Shown: piece after piece, positions 25,146 through 34,249 of the stretch
Layout of the letters: each line of letters starts with the position of its first letter
How positions within the stretch are numbered: the first letter of the stretch is position 1
Origin: Saccharothrix ecbatanensis
Lineage (GTDB): Bacteria; Actinomycetota; Actinomycetes; Mycobacteriales; Pseudonocardiaceae
Length of the DNA stretch: 64,000 nucleotides
Direction: 5' to 3'
NCBI RefSeq assembly: GCF_014205015.1
Contig: NZ_JACHMO010000001.1
Span: 6,324,001 to 6,388,000 of the forward strand
Translations under genes and position numbers: made by a program
The notes under the pieces: model-generated
Seen by the model: the letters and a program-made list of their open reading frames with translations, nothing else
Databases searched by the model: none
Told to the model about the DNA's origin: nothing

Positions 25146-26005
25146 GTGGCGACTTCCTCCCAGGCACCGGTGTTGTGGTCGTACGCCGCGGCGGCTCCGG
25201 CCCGTTCCACGTCGGCCGGGTCGATGTTCACGTTCCGACCGCGGGCCTCGGGGTTCGGCGCGGCGGACGCCAGGATCTTGGTGTACGGGTGCTGCGGGTT
25301 GAGGATCACCTCGTCGGCCGGCCCGCGCTCGACCACGCGCCCCTTGTAGAGCACGAGGATGTCGTCGGAGAAGTGACGCGCCGTGGCCAGGTCGTGCGTG
25401 ATGTAGAGGACGGCCAGGTTCTCCTCGCGTTGCAGGCGGGCCATCAGGTTCAGCACGCCCAGCCGGATCGACACGTCCAGCATCGACACCGGCTCGTCCG
25501 CCACCACGACCTTCGCGCCCGGCGCCAACGCCCGTGCGATCGCCACGCGCTGCCGCTGACCGCCGGACAGCTCGTGCGGACGGCGTCCGGCGATGTCACG
25601 TCCGGGCAGCGACACGCGTTCCAGCAGCTGCACCACGTCGTTCCACTCGTGCGGCAGGCCGTGCAGCTTCAACGGCCTGGCCAGGTGGTGCTCGATGGTG
25701 TGGAACGGGTTCAGCGAGGCGAACGGGTCCTGGAACACCATCTGCACGTTGTCCCGGTACTGCCGCTCGGGCACGCGCTTCCCGTCCGGCCCGGTCAACG
25801 TGATGGCGCCGCCGCTCGGCTTCTCCAGCCGGGCGATCATCCGGGCGATGGTGGACTTGCCCGACCCGGACTCGCCGACCAGCGCGACCGTGCGGCCGGG
25901 GGTGAGGGTGAACGACACGTTGTCCACCGCACGCAGCTTGATCCGCCGCAGGCCGACCCGGACGTGGAAGTCCTTGACCAGCTCACGAGCTTCCAACGTG
26001 GTCAT
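25142..26005 (-). CDS. Opp/Dpp-type ABC transporter ATPase (OppF-like)
   Basis: 287 residues. Walker A GESGSGKST, signature LSGGQRQRVAIARAL, Walker B VVVADEPVSMLD, and the C-terminal oligopeptide-transporter extension (NPQHPYTKILASAAP) typical of OppF/DppF. Start ATG overlaps the upstream stop (ATGA); longer frames run into the preceding gene. It energises the importer together with the fused OppD domain. In Thermotoga similar Opp-type systems carry beta-manno- and gluco-oligosaccharides, which fits the GH neighbours. Confidence 0.93.
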   Translation of the reverse strand: MTTLEARELVKDFHVRVGLRRIKLRAVDNVSFTLTPGRTVALVGESGSGKSTIARMIARLEKPSGGAITLTGPDGKRVPERQYRDNVQMVFQDPFASLNPFHTIEHHLARPLKLHGLPHEWNDVVQLLERVSLPGRDIAGRRPHELSGGQRQRVAIARALAPGAKVVVADEPVSMLDVSIRLGVLNLMARLQREENLAVLYITHDLATARHFSDDILVLYKGRVVERGPADEVILNPQHPYTKILASAAPNPEARGRNVNIDPADVERAGAAAAYDHNTGAWEEVAT

Positions 26006-27828
26006 CGGACGCCTCCGGACGGGGTGGGCTCGCCGGACCGGTCGACCGGCGTCATCTGCTCGCCGGAGCGGACGAACGAGCCGCGTTCGCCGGTCAGGCT
26101 GGGGAACGAGTCGAGCAGCTGGCGGGTGTACGGGTGCGCGGGCTGCTCGAACATCCGCTGCGCCTCCGCGTACTCGACGACCTCGCCGTCCTTCATCACC
26201 GCGATGCGGTCGGCGAGTTCGAGGAGCAGCGGCAGGTCGTGCGTGATGAACAGGACGGCGAAGCCGATCTCGTCGCGCAGCCGCAGGATCTCGCGCAGGA
26301 TGCCGCGCTGCACGACCACGTCCAGCGCGGTGGTCGGCTCGTCCATGATCATGACCTGCGGGTCGAGCAGCAGCGCCATCGCGATCATCACGCGCTGCCG
26401 CATGCCGCCGGACAGCTCGTGCGGGAACGAGCTGAGCCGCCGCACGTCCACGCCGACCAGCTTCAGCACTTCCTCGCACTTCGCGCGCCGCTCGGCCTTG
26501 GTCATCTCCGGCCGGTGCGTGGTGAGCACGTCCTCCAGCTGCGCCCGGATCGACAGGACCGGGTTCAGCGCGTTCATCGCGCCCTGGAACACCATGGACA
26601 GCTTCGACCAGCGGAACGCCCGCAGTTCCTCGGGCGTCAACGCCAGCACGTCCACGTCGTCGCCGTCACGGTCGTGGAAGGTGACCGCTCCGGTCGTCAC
26701 CTCGGCCGGCGGCCGGTGCAGCCGGTTGATCGCGTAGGCGAGCGTCGTCTTGCCGCAGCCGGACTCACCGGCCAGGCCCAGGATCTCACCGCGCCGCAAC
26801 GTGATCGACACGTCCTTGACCGCGTGCACCGGGTTCTCCACCTGGTACACGACGGACAGGTTGTCCACGGTCAGCACCACGTCGTCGTCCGGACGCTCGA
26901 CGGGCTCCGGCGTGCGAACGGCCTCCACCTTGCGGCGCCGGGGGATGTCCCGCAGCTTCGGGTTGATGATCTCGTCGATGCTGAAGTTGACCAGCGCCAG
27001 ACCACAGCCGAACAGGGCGATGATCAGGCCCGGCGGCACGAACCACCACCACGCGTCACGTTGCAGCGCGAAGCCGTTCTGCGCGTAGTAGAGCATCGTG
27101 CCGAGCGTGGACGAGTTGGACGCGCCCAGGCCGAGGAACGACAGGCCCGCCTCGCTCAGGATCGCGTAGATCACCGAGAACACGAACTGCGACGCCAGCA
27201 GCGGCAGCAGGTTCGGCAGGATCTCGACCGTGATGACGCGCCACGGCTTCTCGCCGGAGACCTTGGCCGCGGCCACGTAGTCCCGGTTGCGCAGCGACAA
27301 CGTCTGCGCGCGCAGCACCCGTGCCGACGCGGCCCAGCCGGTGATCGCCAGCACCACCGCGATCGTCCACGAGCCGCGCTGGTCTGCGGGCACGAACGCG
27401 GAGATGACGATCACCAGCGGCAGGCCGGGGATCACCAGCATCACGTTGGAGAACAGGGAGAAGCCCTCGTCCACGTACCCGCCGATGTAGCTGCCGATGA
27501 TGCCGAACAGCGCCGACAGCACGGTCGCCATCACGCCGACGAGCACGCCGATGTAGAGGGAGCCCCTGGTGGCGTACGCGAGCTGGGCCACGATGTCCTG
27601 GCCGGTCTGCGTGGTGCCCAGCCAGAACTCGCCGCCCGGCGGGGTCAGGCTGATGTCGCGGATGGTGTTCGGGTCGCCGACCAGCAACGGGCCGATCACG
27701 CCGATGAACGTGATCAGCGCGATCAGGGCCAGGCCGACGCCGAGCTTCGGCGACCAGCGCGGCAGCATCGACCGCCAGCCGGCCCGTCCGCGCGAAGGCT
27801 CGACGGTGACAGCACTGAGATTAGTCAC
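26002..27828 (-). CDS. Opp-type permease-ATPase fusion (OppC-OppD)
   Basis: 608 residues. Residues 1-300 are a DppC/OppC permease with six helices and the EAA loop (NRDYVAAAKVSGEKPWRVI). Residues ~315-590 are an OppD ATPase with Walker A GESGCGK at 354-360, LSGGMRQRVMIAMAL and VMIMDEPTTALD. The join is a short charged linker (IPRRRKVEAVRTPEPVERP). The GTG start follows AAGGAG, 18 bp after oppB. Such fusions are known in actinobacterial Opp-like systems and fix permease:ATPase stoichiometry. Confidence 0.93.
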   Translation of the reverse strand: MTNLSAVTVEPSRGRAGWRSMLPRWSPKLGVGLALIALITFIGVIGPLLVGDPNTIRDISLTPPGGEFWLGTTQTGQDIVAQLAYATRGSLYIGVLVGVMATVLSALFGIIGSYIGGYVDEGFSLFSNVMLVIPGLPLVIVISAFVPADQRGSWTIAVVLAITGWAASARVLRAQTLSLRNRDYVAAAKVSGEKPWRVITVEILPNLLPLLASQFVFSVIYAILSEAGLSFLGLGASNSSTLGTMLYYAQNGFALQRDAWWWFVPPGLIIALFGCGLALVNFSIDEIINPKLRDIPRRRKVEAVRTPEPVERPDDDVVLTVDNLSVVYQVENPVHAVKDVSITLRRGEILGLAGESGCGKTTLAYAINRLHRPPAEVTTGAVTFHDRDGDDVDVLALTPEELRAFRWSKLSMVFQGAMNALNPVLSIRAQLEDVLTTHRPEMTKAERRAKCEEVLKLVGVDVRRLSSFPHELSGGMRQRVMIAMALLLDPQVMIMDEPTTALDVVVQRGILREILRLRDEIGFAVLFITHDLPLLLELADRIAVMKDGEVVEYAEAQRMFEQPAHPYTRQLLDSFPSLTGERGSFVRSGEQMTPVDRSGEPTPSGGVR

Positions 27829-27845
27829 GGTGTCCGTTCTCCTTC

Positions 27846-28835
27846 TCAGCCGCTGACGCGGGTGCGCGGGTCGATGAGGGCGTACAGCAGGTCGACCACG
27901 AGGTTCGCGCCGAGCACGGCGACCGTGATCACGAGGAAGATGCCCTGCATGAGGGCGTAGTCGTTGTTCTGCACCGCTTGCAGGAGCTTCGACCCGATAC
28001 CCGGGTAGGAGAACACCTGCTCGGTGATGATGGAGCCGGCCACCACGAACCCGAGCGAGATCGCGAAGCCGGCCACCGACGGCAGCACCGCGTTGCGGGC
28101 CGCGTACTTGATCATGATCCGGGAGTCCCGCAGACCCTTGGCCTGCGCGGTGAGCACGTAGTCCTCGGCCGTGGTGGACACCATCATGTTGCGCATCCCC
28201 AGCAGCCAGCCGCCGACGGACGAGATGACGATGGTCAACGCGGGCAGCGTGCCGTAGTAGATCGCCGAGCCGATGAAGTCGGCGTTCCAGCCGGGCCAGA
28301 GGACCACGTCGTAGCCGCCCTGGAGCGGGAACCAGCCCCACGCCGAGGACAGCACCGCGACCAGGATCAGGGCCAGCCAGAAGTACGGCACCGCGGCGAG
28401 CACGGTGGTGGCGGGCACCAGGCTGTCCAGCCAGGTGCCGCGCCGCCAGCCGACGAACGCGCCCAGGGCGATGCCGAGGACGAACGACAGGAACGTCGCG
28501 ATCCCGACCAGCATCAGGGTCCAGGGCAAGGCCTCCCCGATGATCTGGGACACCGGTGTGGGGAACGAGCTCACCGATATGCCCAGATCACCGCGGAACA
28601 TGTTGCCGAGATAAGAGGTGTACTGACTTAGGAGCGATTCACCGCTGTTCGTGCCGAGCAGCAGCTCGTACGCCCTGCGGGCCGATGGGTCCACGGTTCC
28701 GCCGCGTTGCGCCAGCTTCGCCATCAGGATGTCCACCGGGTTGCCCGGCATGAGCCTCGGGATGAAGAAGTTCAGCGTCAGCGCCGCCCAGAGGGCGACC
28801 AGGTAGAACGCGAACTTTCGGGCGTAGTACCTCAT
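27846..28835 (-). CDS. Opp-type ABC permease (OppB-like)
   Basis: 329 residues with six transmembrane helices. The N-terminal RYYARKFAFYLVALWAALTL and LMPGNPVD are standard for DppB/OppB; the EAA loop is DYVLTAQAKGLRDSRIMIKY. Forms the membrane channel with the OppC half of the downstream fusion. It lies 27 bp after the substrate-binding protein gene. Confidence 0.93.
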   Translation of the reverse strand: MRYYARKFAFYLVALWAALTLNFFIPRLMPGNPVDILMAKLAQRGGTVDPSARRAYELLLGTNSGESLLSQYTSYLGNMFRGDLGISVSSFPTPVSQIIGEALPWTLMLVGIATFLSFVLGIALGAFVGWRRGTWLDSLVPATTVLAAVPYFWLALILVAVLSSAWGWFPLQGGYDVVLWPGWNADFIGSAIYYGTLPALTIVISSVGGWLLGMRNMMVSTTAEDYVLTAQAKGLRDSRIMIKYAARNAVLPSVAGFAISLGFVVAGSIITEQVFSYPGIGSKLLQAVQNNDYALMQGIFLVITVAVLGANLVVDLLYALIDPRTRVSG

Positions 28836-28862
28836 CGGTCCGCCTATCGGTCACTCAGTCGA

Positions 28863-30551
28863 TCACTGGCCGGCCGGCTTGAGCTTCAGGTAGATCTCGG
28901 AGGCCTCGGGGCGCGCCCAGATGGCGGGGAACGCGTAGAGGTCGTCCTTGGTGGGCCAGCCGGTGAACTTCTTCGCGTTGTACTCGCTGGTCGTGCCGCC
29001 GGTCAGCACGGGGATGTACGGGATCGACTTCTCGATCTCCGTCTGGATGGTGTCGAAGTACGGCTGCCGGGCCGCGGTGTCCTCCGGGTCGACGCCCTTC
29101 AGCGCGGTGAGCGCGGCGTCCACTGCGGGGTTGGAGAAGCGCGAGAAGTTCGGGTTCGCCGCCTCGCCGACCTTGGCCGTGGTCGCGGTGCTGTAGAAGT
29201 AGGAAGCGTTGTAGAACGGGTCGGGGGCCGGACCCTGGTGCAGTGCGTCGATCAGCAGCTCGAACTCGCCGCGACCGCGCGCGTCGGACCACTCGTTCCA
29301 GGAGACCTGCTGCGCGGTGATCTTGATGCCGACCTTCTGGAGCTGCTGCGTCATCGTGTCGACAGCGGTGATGTAGTCGGTCCAGCCGGCGACGACCTTG
29401 AGGGTCATGGCCAGCGGCTTGCCGTCCTTGGCGTAGACGCCGTCGGAGCCCTTGGCGTAGCCGGCGCTCTCCAGCAGCTGCGTGGCCTTGGCCTCGTCCG
29501 GCTGCATCGGCGCGGTCTTCTCCTGGAGCTTGGCGGAGATCTGGTCCTTGTCCCGCTCCAGCAGCGCCGCGCCCGGGGAGACCTCGCTCGCGGTGTTCTC
29601 GAACGCCAGCGCGTTGATCTGGGTCCGGTTGATCGCGTAGTAGATCGCCTTGCGGACGGCCACGTCGGTCTGCGGGCCCTGGCAGCCGAGGGCGGCGTTC
29701 GAGCAGGTGAACAGGGCCGTCTGGTTCATCGGGATGGTGATGGCCTTGTAGCCCGGGTAGTTCTTCTCGACGTCCTTGATGTCCGGGACCGGACCGGTCT
29801 GCCAGTCGATCTGGCCGGCCTTCAGCGCGGCCTCACCGGACTGGTTGCCGGACAGCGCGAGGTAGCGGACCTTCTTCAGCGCCGGCTCACCGGAGTGGTA
29901 GCCGGCGTTCGCCTTGAGCGTGAACGCCTGACCCTTGAACTCGTCCAGCATGAAGGGGCCGGTGCCGACGGGCTCCTTCACGACATCGGTCGACGGGTTC
30001 GACATGTCCTTCCACTTGTGCTCCGGGACCATGAAGATCTTGCCGAGGACCTGCGGGCCCTCCATGAAGGACGGCTCGGTGAACTTGATCGACACGTTCG
30101 TGTCGTCGACCGCGGTGGCCACGCCCTTGTAGCCCGTGCCGTTCATGGCCGGGTTCTTGGTGATCATGTCCAGGGTGAAGACGACGTCCTTGGCGGTGAA
30201 CTTCTGCCCGTCGGTCCACTTCGCGTCGTCACGCAGCGCGACGTCGAGCTGGGTGCCGTCCGCGTTCCACTTGAAGCTCTTGCCCAAGCGGGGCCGCGGC
30301 TCGACGTCGCGGATGTTGTTGAAGAAGAACAGCGGCTCGAAGATCGTGCCGGGACCCTCGATCTGGGTCGGCGAGAACGGGTTGAAGTTCAGCTGCCAGT
30401 CACCGGACTGGCCGGTGTACACGATCAGCGTGTCCTTGTTCGCGTCGCCTGCCGTGTCCGACCCGCCACACGCAGTAGCCAGCATGGCGACCGCGGCCAG
30501 TCCGGCCGCCGCCATGCGCGTCCGTGAGAAGCGCCTTGCCTTCAGGAACAT
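28863..30551 (-). CDS. Family 5 substrate-binding lipoprotein
   Basis: 562 residues. The lipobox LATAC puts the lipid-anchored Cys at residue 28. The SBP_bac_5 fold shows LRDDAKWTDGQKFTAKDVVF, VGTGPFMLDEFKG and AVRKAIYYAINR. Although annotated as peptide-binding in general, this family includes oligosaccharide binders (cellobiose, mannobiose). Aromatic residues WSDARGR and DALHQGPAPDP line the predicted cleft. It is the first gene of the importer operon, divergent from a ROK repressor. Confidence 0.9.
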   Translation of the reverse strand: MFLKARRFSRTRMAAAGLAAVAMLATACGGSDTAGDANKDTLIVYTGQSGDWQLNFNPFSPTQIEGPGTIFEPLFFFNNIRDVEPRPRLGKSFKWNADGTQLDVALRDDAKWTDGQKFTAKDVVFTLDMITKNPAMNGTGYKGVATAVDDTNVSIKFTEPSFMEGPQVLGKIFMVPEHKWKDMSNPSTDVVKEPVGTGPFMLDEFKGQAFTLKANAGYHSGEPALKKVRYLALSGNQSGEAALKAGQIDWQTGPVPDIKDVEKNYPGYKAITIPMNQTALFTCSNAALGCQGPQTDVAVRKAIYYAINRTQINALAFENTASEVSPGAALLERDKDQISAKLQEKTAPMQPDEAKATQLLESAGYAKGSDGVYAKDGKPLAMTLKVVAGWTDYITAVDTMTQQLQKVGIKITAQQVSWNEWSDARGRGEFELLIDALHQGPAPDPFYNASYFYSTATTAKVGEAANPNFSRFSNPAVDAALTALKGVDPEDTAARQPYFDTIQTEIEKSIPYIPVLTGGTTSEYNAKKFTGWPTKDDLYAFPAIWARPEASEIYLKLKPAGQ

Positions 30552-30605
30552 CGTTGATTCCTCTCGTGGCCCGAGACCGGCCGCGGTCCCGCGTTGAGGC
30601 AGATT

Positions 30606-30633
30606 GTTAAGTCATCGAAGAAACGAAGTCAAC
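30606..30633. promoter_or_regulatory. Candidate ROK-repressor operator between SBP and ROK genes
   Basis: GTTAAGTCA (30606-30614) and GAAGTCAAC (30625-30633) flank TCGAAGAAAC. AAGTCAAC recurs between GH2 and GH36 (20638-20645). Location in the divergent gap suits autoregulation plus control of the importer. Confidence 0.5.
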
Positions 30634-30704
30634 ACCTCGACGTCATCTGCGGGTCAAGTTGCTACCCTTCGTCCGGCGAACGAACTAAGACGGCGGGAGT
30701 CCAT

Positions 30705-31976
30705 GTGAGCGGACCGGCGCGGGCGACGCAACACGCGAGCAGCAAGTCCGCGGTGCTCGACGTGATCCGCGCCGCGGGCACGATCAGCCGCGTCGGGCTG
30801 ATCAACGCCACCGGTTTCACCGGCGCCACCATCTCGACCGTCGTCCGCAAGCTCATCGACGAGGGCCTGGTCGTGGAGACCGGGCGCGCGGAGTCGACCG
30901 GCGGCAAGCGTCGGGTGCTGCTCCAGCTCAACCACTCCTCCCGCTACGCCGTGGGCGTGCACCTCGACCATGCGGGCATCACGTACGTGCTGACCAATCT
31001 CGGCGGTTCGGTCGTCGCGCGCATTTCGAGGGCGGGCGCCGGCGCGGCGGAACCGCAGACCGTGGTGGGCCGGATGGCGGCCGAGGTGAAGGGCCTGATC
31101 GACGGCGTGGGGGTCGAGCACAACCGCGTGCTGGGCCTCGGCCTCGTGTCCCCCGGGCCGCTCAGCTCGAACACCGGCATGGGCCTGACCCCGCCGGCCA
31201 TGCGCAAGTGGGAGGACTTCCCGCTCGGCCAGGCGTTGGAGCAGGCCACGAGCCTGCCGGTGGTGCTGGACAACGACGCGACGGCGGCGGCGCTCGGTGA
31301 GCACTGGTCCGGCGGTATCGGCGGGACGGCCATCTCGGCGGCGCTGTACATGGGGACCGGGATCGGCGCGGGCCTGATCATCAACGGCATCACGTATCGC
31401 GGGAGCAGCGGGAACGCCGGGGAGATCGGCCACATCTGCGTGGACGCGGACGGGCCGGAGTGCTGGTGCGGCGCGCGTGGGTGCGTGGAGGCGCTGGCCG
31501 GCCCGTCGGCGGTGGTGGCGGCGGCTCGTGCGGACGCGGCGTTGGCCGGTGCGGCGGGGTTGACCGGGCGGGCGAAGTCGGTGTCGTCGGACTTCGCGGC
31601 GGTGAGCCGGGCGGCGCGGCGGGGTGAGCCGGCCGCGTTGGCGATCCTGGAGCGTTCGGCGCGGTACATCGCGGTGGCGGCGCGGACGTTGGCGAACATC
31701 ATGGACCTGGAGGTCCTGGTGCTGACGGGGCCGAGCTTCGCGATCGCCGGGTCCGTCTACCTGCCCGTGGTGCGCGACGAGCTGGAGCGGACGTTCTTCT
31801 CTCGGGCGGCGCACGGCGTCGACGTACGACTGTCCCGTTCGGCCGCTACTGCGTCGGCGATCGGCGGGGCGGCACTTGTGCTGCAGTCCGAACTCGTGCC
31901 GCTGCACGAGGGCTTCAGGCTCCCGGAAAACCTGTCCGACTCGGAGCCGGCCGCCCTGCCCGCCTCAGGGGCCTGA
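30705..31976 (+). CDS. ROK-family transcriptional repressor
   Basis: 423 residues. An N-terminal winged helix (SKSAVLDVIRAAGTISRVGL, then FTGATISTVVRKLIDEGLV) precedes a ROK domain with MGTGIGAGLIINGITYRGSSG and the zinc motif GHICVD...CWCGARGCVEALAG. The GTG start follows GGGAG; a 37-codon upstream extension is unlikely. Divergent from the importer operon, it resembles the placement of ManR in Thermotoga beta-mannoside loci. It probably binds a sugar inducer and represses the importer and GH genes. Confidence 0.9.
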   Translation: MSGPARATQHASSKSAVLDVIRAAGTISRVGLINATGFTGATISTVVRKLIDEGLVVETGRAESTGGKRRVLLQLNHSSRYAVGVHLDHAGITYVLTNLGGSVVARISRAGAGAAEPQTVVGRMAAEVKGLIDGVGVEHNRVLGLGLVSPGPLSSNTGMGLTPPAMRKWEDFPLGQALEQATSLPVVLDNDATAAALGEHWSGGIGGTAISAALYMGTGIGAGLIINGITYRGSSGNAGEIGHICVDADGPECWCGARGCVEALAGPSAVVAAARADAALAGAAGLTGRAKSVSSDFAAVSRAARRGEPAALAILERSARYIAVAARTLANIMDLEVLVLTGPSFAIAGSVYLPVVRDELERTFFSRAAHGVDVRLSRSAATASAIGGAALVLQSELVPLHEGFRLPENLSDSEPAALPASGA

Positions 31977-32046
31977 GCGGACGACTCGCGGTGTGCGGGG
32001 AACGAGCCGACGGCTGGGAACGGGCCGGCCGTCAACCGCGCGGGGC

Positions 32047-32083
32047 GGGGCGTCAGCGCGCGGGCGGGGCGTCAGCGCGCGGG
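32047..32083. repeat. 18-bp tandem duplication over the ThuA-like stop codon
   Basis: GGGGCGTCAGCGCGCGGG occurs at 32047-32064 and 32066-32083. The second copy contains the stop codon of the minus-strand ThuA-like gene, so the duplication appears to have copied its 3-prime end. Confidence 0.8.
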
Positions 32084-32710
32084 GCGGGCGACCCAGAGGA
32101 GGCCTCGTTCGACCATGGTTCGCACGGGTGGCAGGGCCAGGTCCGCCGGGAAGTGGCCGATGGTGCAGGCGAAGATCCGGCCCGCGCCCCAGCGCCTCGT
32201 CCACACCGCCGGCACGGTCAGTTGCGCGTGCCACGGGGACTCGGCGGCGAACGTGGTGGTCGCGTGGACGTCGTTGAGGCCGTCGGTGAGCACCCAGTAC
32301 TGCTCGGTGCGCAGCGGGAAGCCGGCGAGACCTTCCACGATCGGGTGGGTGGACGTGATCTCGATCCGGTGGTCCACGAAGCCTCCGGGGTGAGCCACGA
32401 ACTGCCCGCCCACCAACCGCATGTACTCACGGGAGTGGCGGAACGAGTCGACCAGGCCGCCGTGCCAACCGGCCAGGCCCGTGCCGGCGCGCACCGCGGC
32501 GTCCAGGCACGCGAACTGATCATCGGTCAGCTCACCGTCGCTCCAGCACTGCACGATCAAGTCGTAGACACCCAGGCCCGCGTCGTAGACCTCCAGCGAA
32601 TCCGACACGTCCACCGAGAAACCCGAGGACCTCAGGAACGGCAGGAACGCGTCGGTCGCCTCCACCGGCGAGTGCCCGTCCCAACCACCACGAACCACGA
32701 GTGCCTTCAC
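32072..32710 (-). CDS. ThuA-like glutamine-amidotransferase-fold protein
   Basis: 212 residues. MKALVVRGGWDGHSP, GLAGWHGGLVDSFRHSREYM and VVQCWSDGELT-type segments match the ThuA (trehalose utilisation) family, a class I glutamine amidotransferase-like fold. Members often sit in sugar-use loci and may bind or modify a keto-sugar. It follows the ROK repressor convergently and may belong to the sugar region, but nothing ties it to mannan directly. Confidence 0.85.
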   Translation of the reverse strand: MKALVVRGGWDGHSPVEATDAFLPFLRSSGFSVDVSDSLEVYDAGLGVYDLIVQCWSDGELTDDQFACLDAAVRAGTGLAGWHGGLVDSFRHSREYMRLVGGQFVAHPGGFVDHRIEITSTHPIVEGLAGFPLRTEQYWVLTDGLNDVHATTTFAAESPWHAQLTVPAVWTRRWGAGRIFACTIGHFPADLALPPVRTMVERGLLWVARPAR

Positions 32711-32752
32711 GGAACAGCACCCTAGCGAAGACCCGCACGGCCATCCCCCGAC

Positions 32753-32782
32753 TTGACAGGCAAGTCACCACTTGCCTATAAC
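32753..32782 (+). promoter_or_regulatory. Promoter with embedded ArsR operator
   Basis: TTGACA (32753-32758) and TATAAC (32777-32782) are separated by 18 bp. The spacer is entirely the inverted repeat GGCAAGT-CACC-ACTTGCC. Predicted transcription starts at or next to the ArsR ATG (32789), so the mRNA would be leaderless and repression would act by blocking RNA polymerase. Confidence 0.85.
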
Positions 32783-32788
32783 TGGGCC

Positions 32789-33081
32789 ATGGACGCGGAC
32801 CCCGACCTGTTCAAGGCCATCGGCGACGCGACCCGCCGCACGATCCTGGACGAGCTGACCGAAAAGGACGGTCAGACGCTGTTCGAGATCTGCGGCCGAC
32901 TGACCATGAGGCACGGCCTGGCCTCCTCGCGCCAGGCCATCTCCCAGCACCTCGCGGTGCTCGAACAAGCCGGCCTGGTGCACACCCGGCGGCAGGGCCG
33001 GTACAAGTTCCACCACATCGACACGAGCCCGCTGCGCTCGATCGTCGAGCGGTGGCCCATCGACCGAGAGGCACCGAACCC

Positions 33082-33085
<4 letters not shown>
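32789..33085 (+). CDS. ArsR-family winged-helix repressor
   Basis: 98 residues: DPDLFKAIGDATRRTILDEL, then the recognition helix SSRQAISQHLAVLEQAGLV and wing RRQGRYKFHHID. It has no obvious metal-binding Cys cluster, so it may respond to a small molecule or electrophile. The start at 32789 fits the leaderless promoter; the longer frame is excluded because it would begin upstream of the -10. It overlaps the glyoxalase gene by GTGA. Confidence 0.9.
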
Positions 33086-33471
<386 letters not shown>

Positions 33472-33532
33472 ACGCCCTCAGGCCCCGGCTCTCGACCGGC
33501 GAGGGCCGGGCAGCCGCCCACGGGGGGCACCC

Positions 33533-34174
33533 TCAGGCGCGCGCGACCAGCCCGGCCAGGTGGGTGACCAGGCCCTCGGTCAGGCCGACGCGGAACATCT
33601 CGTCGGGCGGCGGTGCGCCCATCTCGCGCATGACCTGCGCCATCGCGTCGGCCGGGTTCGCATGGGGCCACAGGCCGGCCGTCATCACCAGCACCGCCTT
33701 GGCGAAGTGCCGCGCCGCGGGCTCGTCCAGCACCGGCACGCGCGCCCGCACGAGGTCCGCCAGACGGTCGGTGTGCGAGGTCGCCCGGCGTTTGAACACG
33801 CGCGCGAAGTCCACCGAGATGTTGCGCTCCAGCACCCCGGCCATCCCGCAGATCAACTCGCACATCAGCCGCCGGCGGTGCAGGGAGGTCGCGATCGTGG
33901 TCGCCACCTCGACCGGGTCGGACGCCGGAGCCAGCGCGCCCTCCACCTCGTCCAGCCAGGCGCCCCACTCCTCGTCCAGCACCTCCAGGAAGATCGCCTC
34001 CCGGCTGTCGAAGTACCGCAGCACGTTCGACTTGGCCAGCCCCACCCGATCGCTCAGCTCACGCAGGCTGATGTCCGCGACGGACCGCTCCCGCAGCATC
34101 GCGCACGCCGTTTCGAGGATCGTGCGTCGCCGCTGCGCCACGTGCTCGGGCTTCCTGGCGCGCTTGAACTCCAC
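33533..34174 (-). CDS. TetR-family regulator
   Basis: 213 residues. The N-terminal HTH reads RRRTILETACAMLRERSV, then SLRELSDRVGLAKSNVLRYF and DSREAIFLEVL, typical TetR. The C-terminal ligand domain resembles the TetR_C_17 type. No divergent partner with a clear function is adjacent, so its targets are open. Confidence 0.9.
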   Translation of the reverse strand: MEFKRARKPEHVAQRRRTILETACAMLRERSVADISLRELSDRVGLAKSNVLRYFDSREAIFLEVLDEEWGAWLDEVEGALAPASDPVEVATTIATSLHRRRLMCELICGMAGVLERNISVDFARVFKRRATSHTDRLADLVRARVPVLDEPAARHFAKAVLVMTAGLWPHANPADAMAQVMREMGAPPPDEMFRVGLTEGLVTHLAGLVARA

Positions 34175-34249
34175 CGCCGCAGGCTAACAGCCCACCGGTC
34201 TGTTGCCGGTCGCGTGCTTGACCACCGTCACGGCGGGTAGGTGGCTGGG

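Noticed and set aside
25142..30551. True peptide importer
   Set aside because: The family name is misleading; linkage by ATGA overlap to an alpha-galactosidase and the divergent ROK repressor favour oligosaccharide import, though this needs proof.
33472..33532. GC-rich stem between glyoxalase and TetR genes
   Set aside because: Possible pairing (CCCGGC with GCCGGG) is short and imperfect; not strong enough to list as a terminator.
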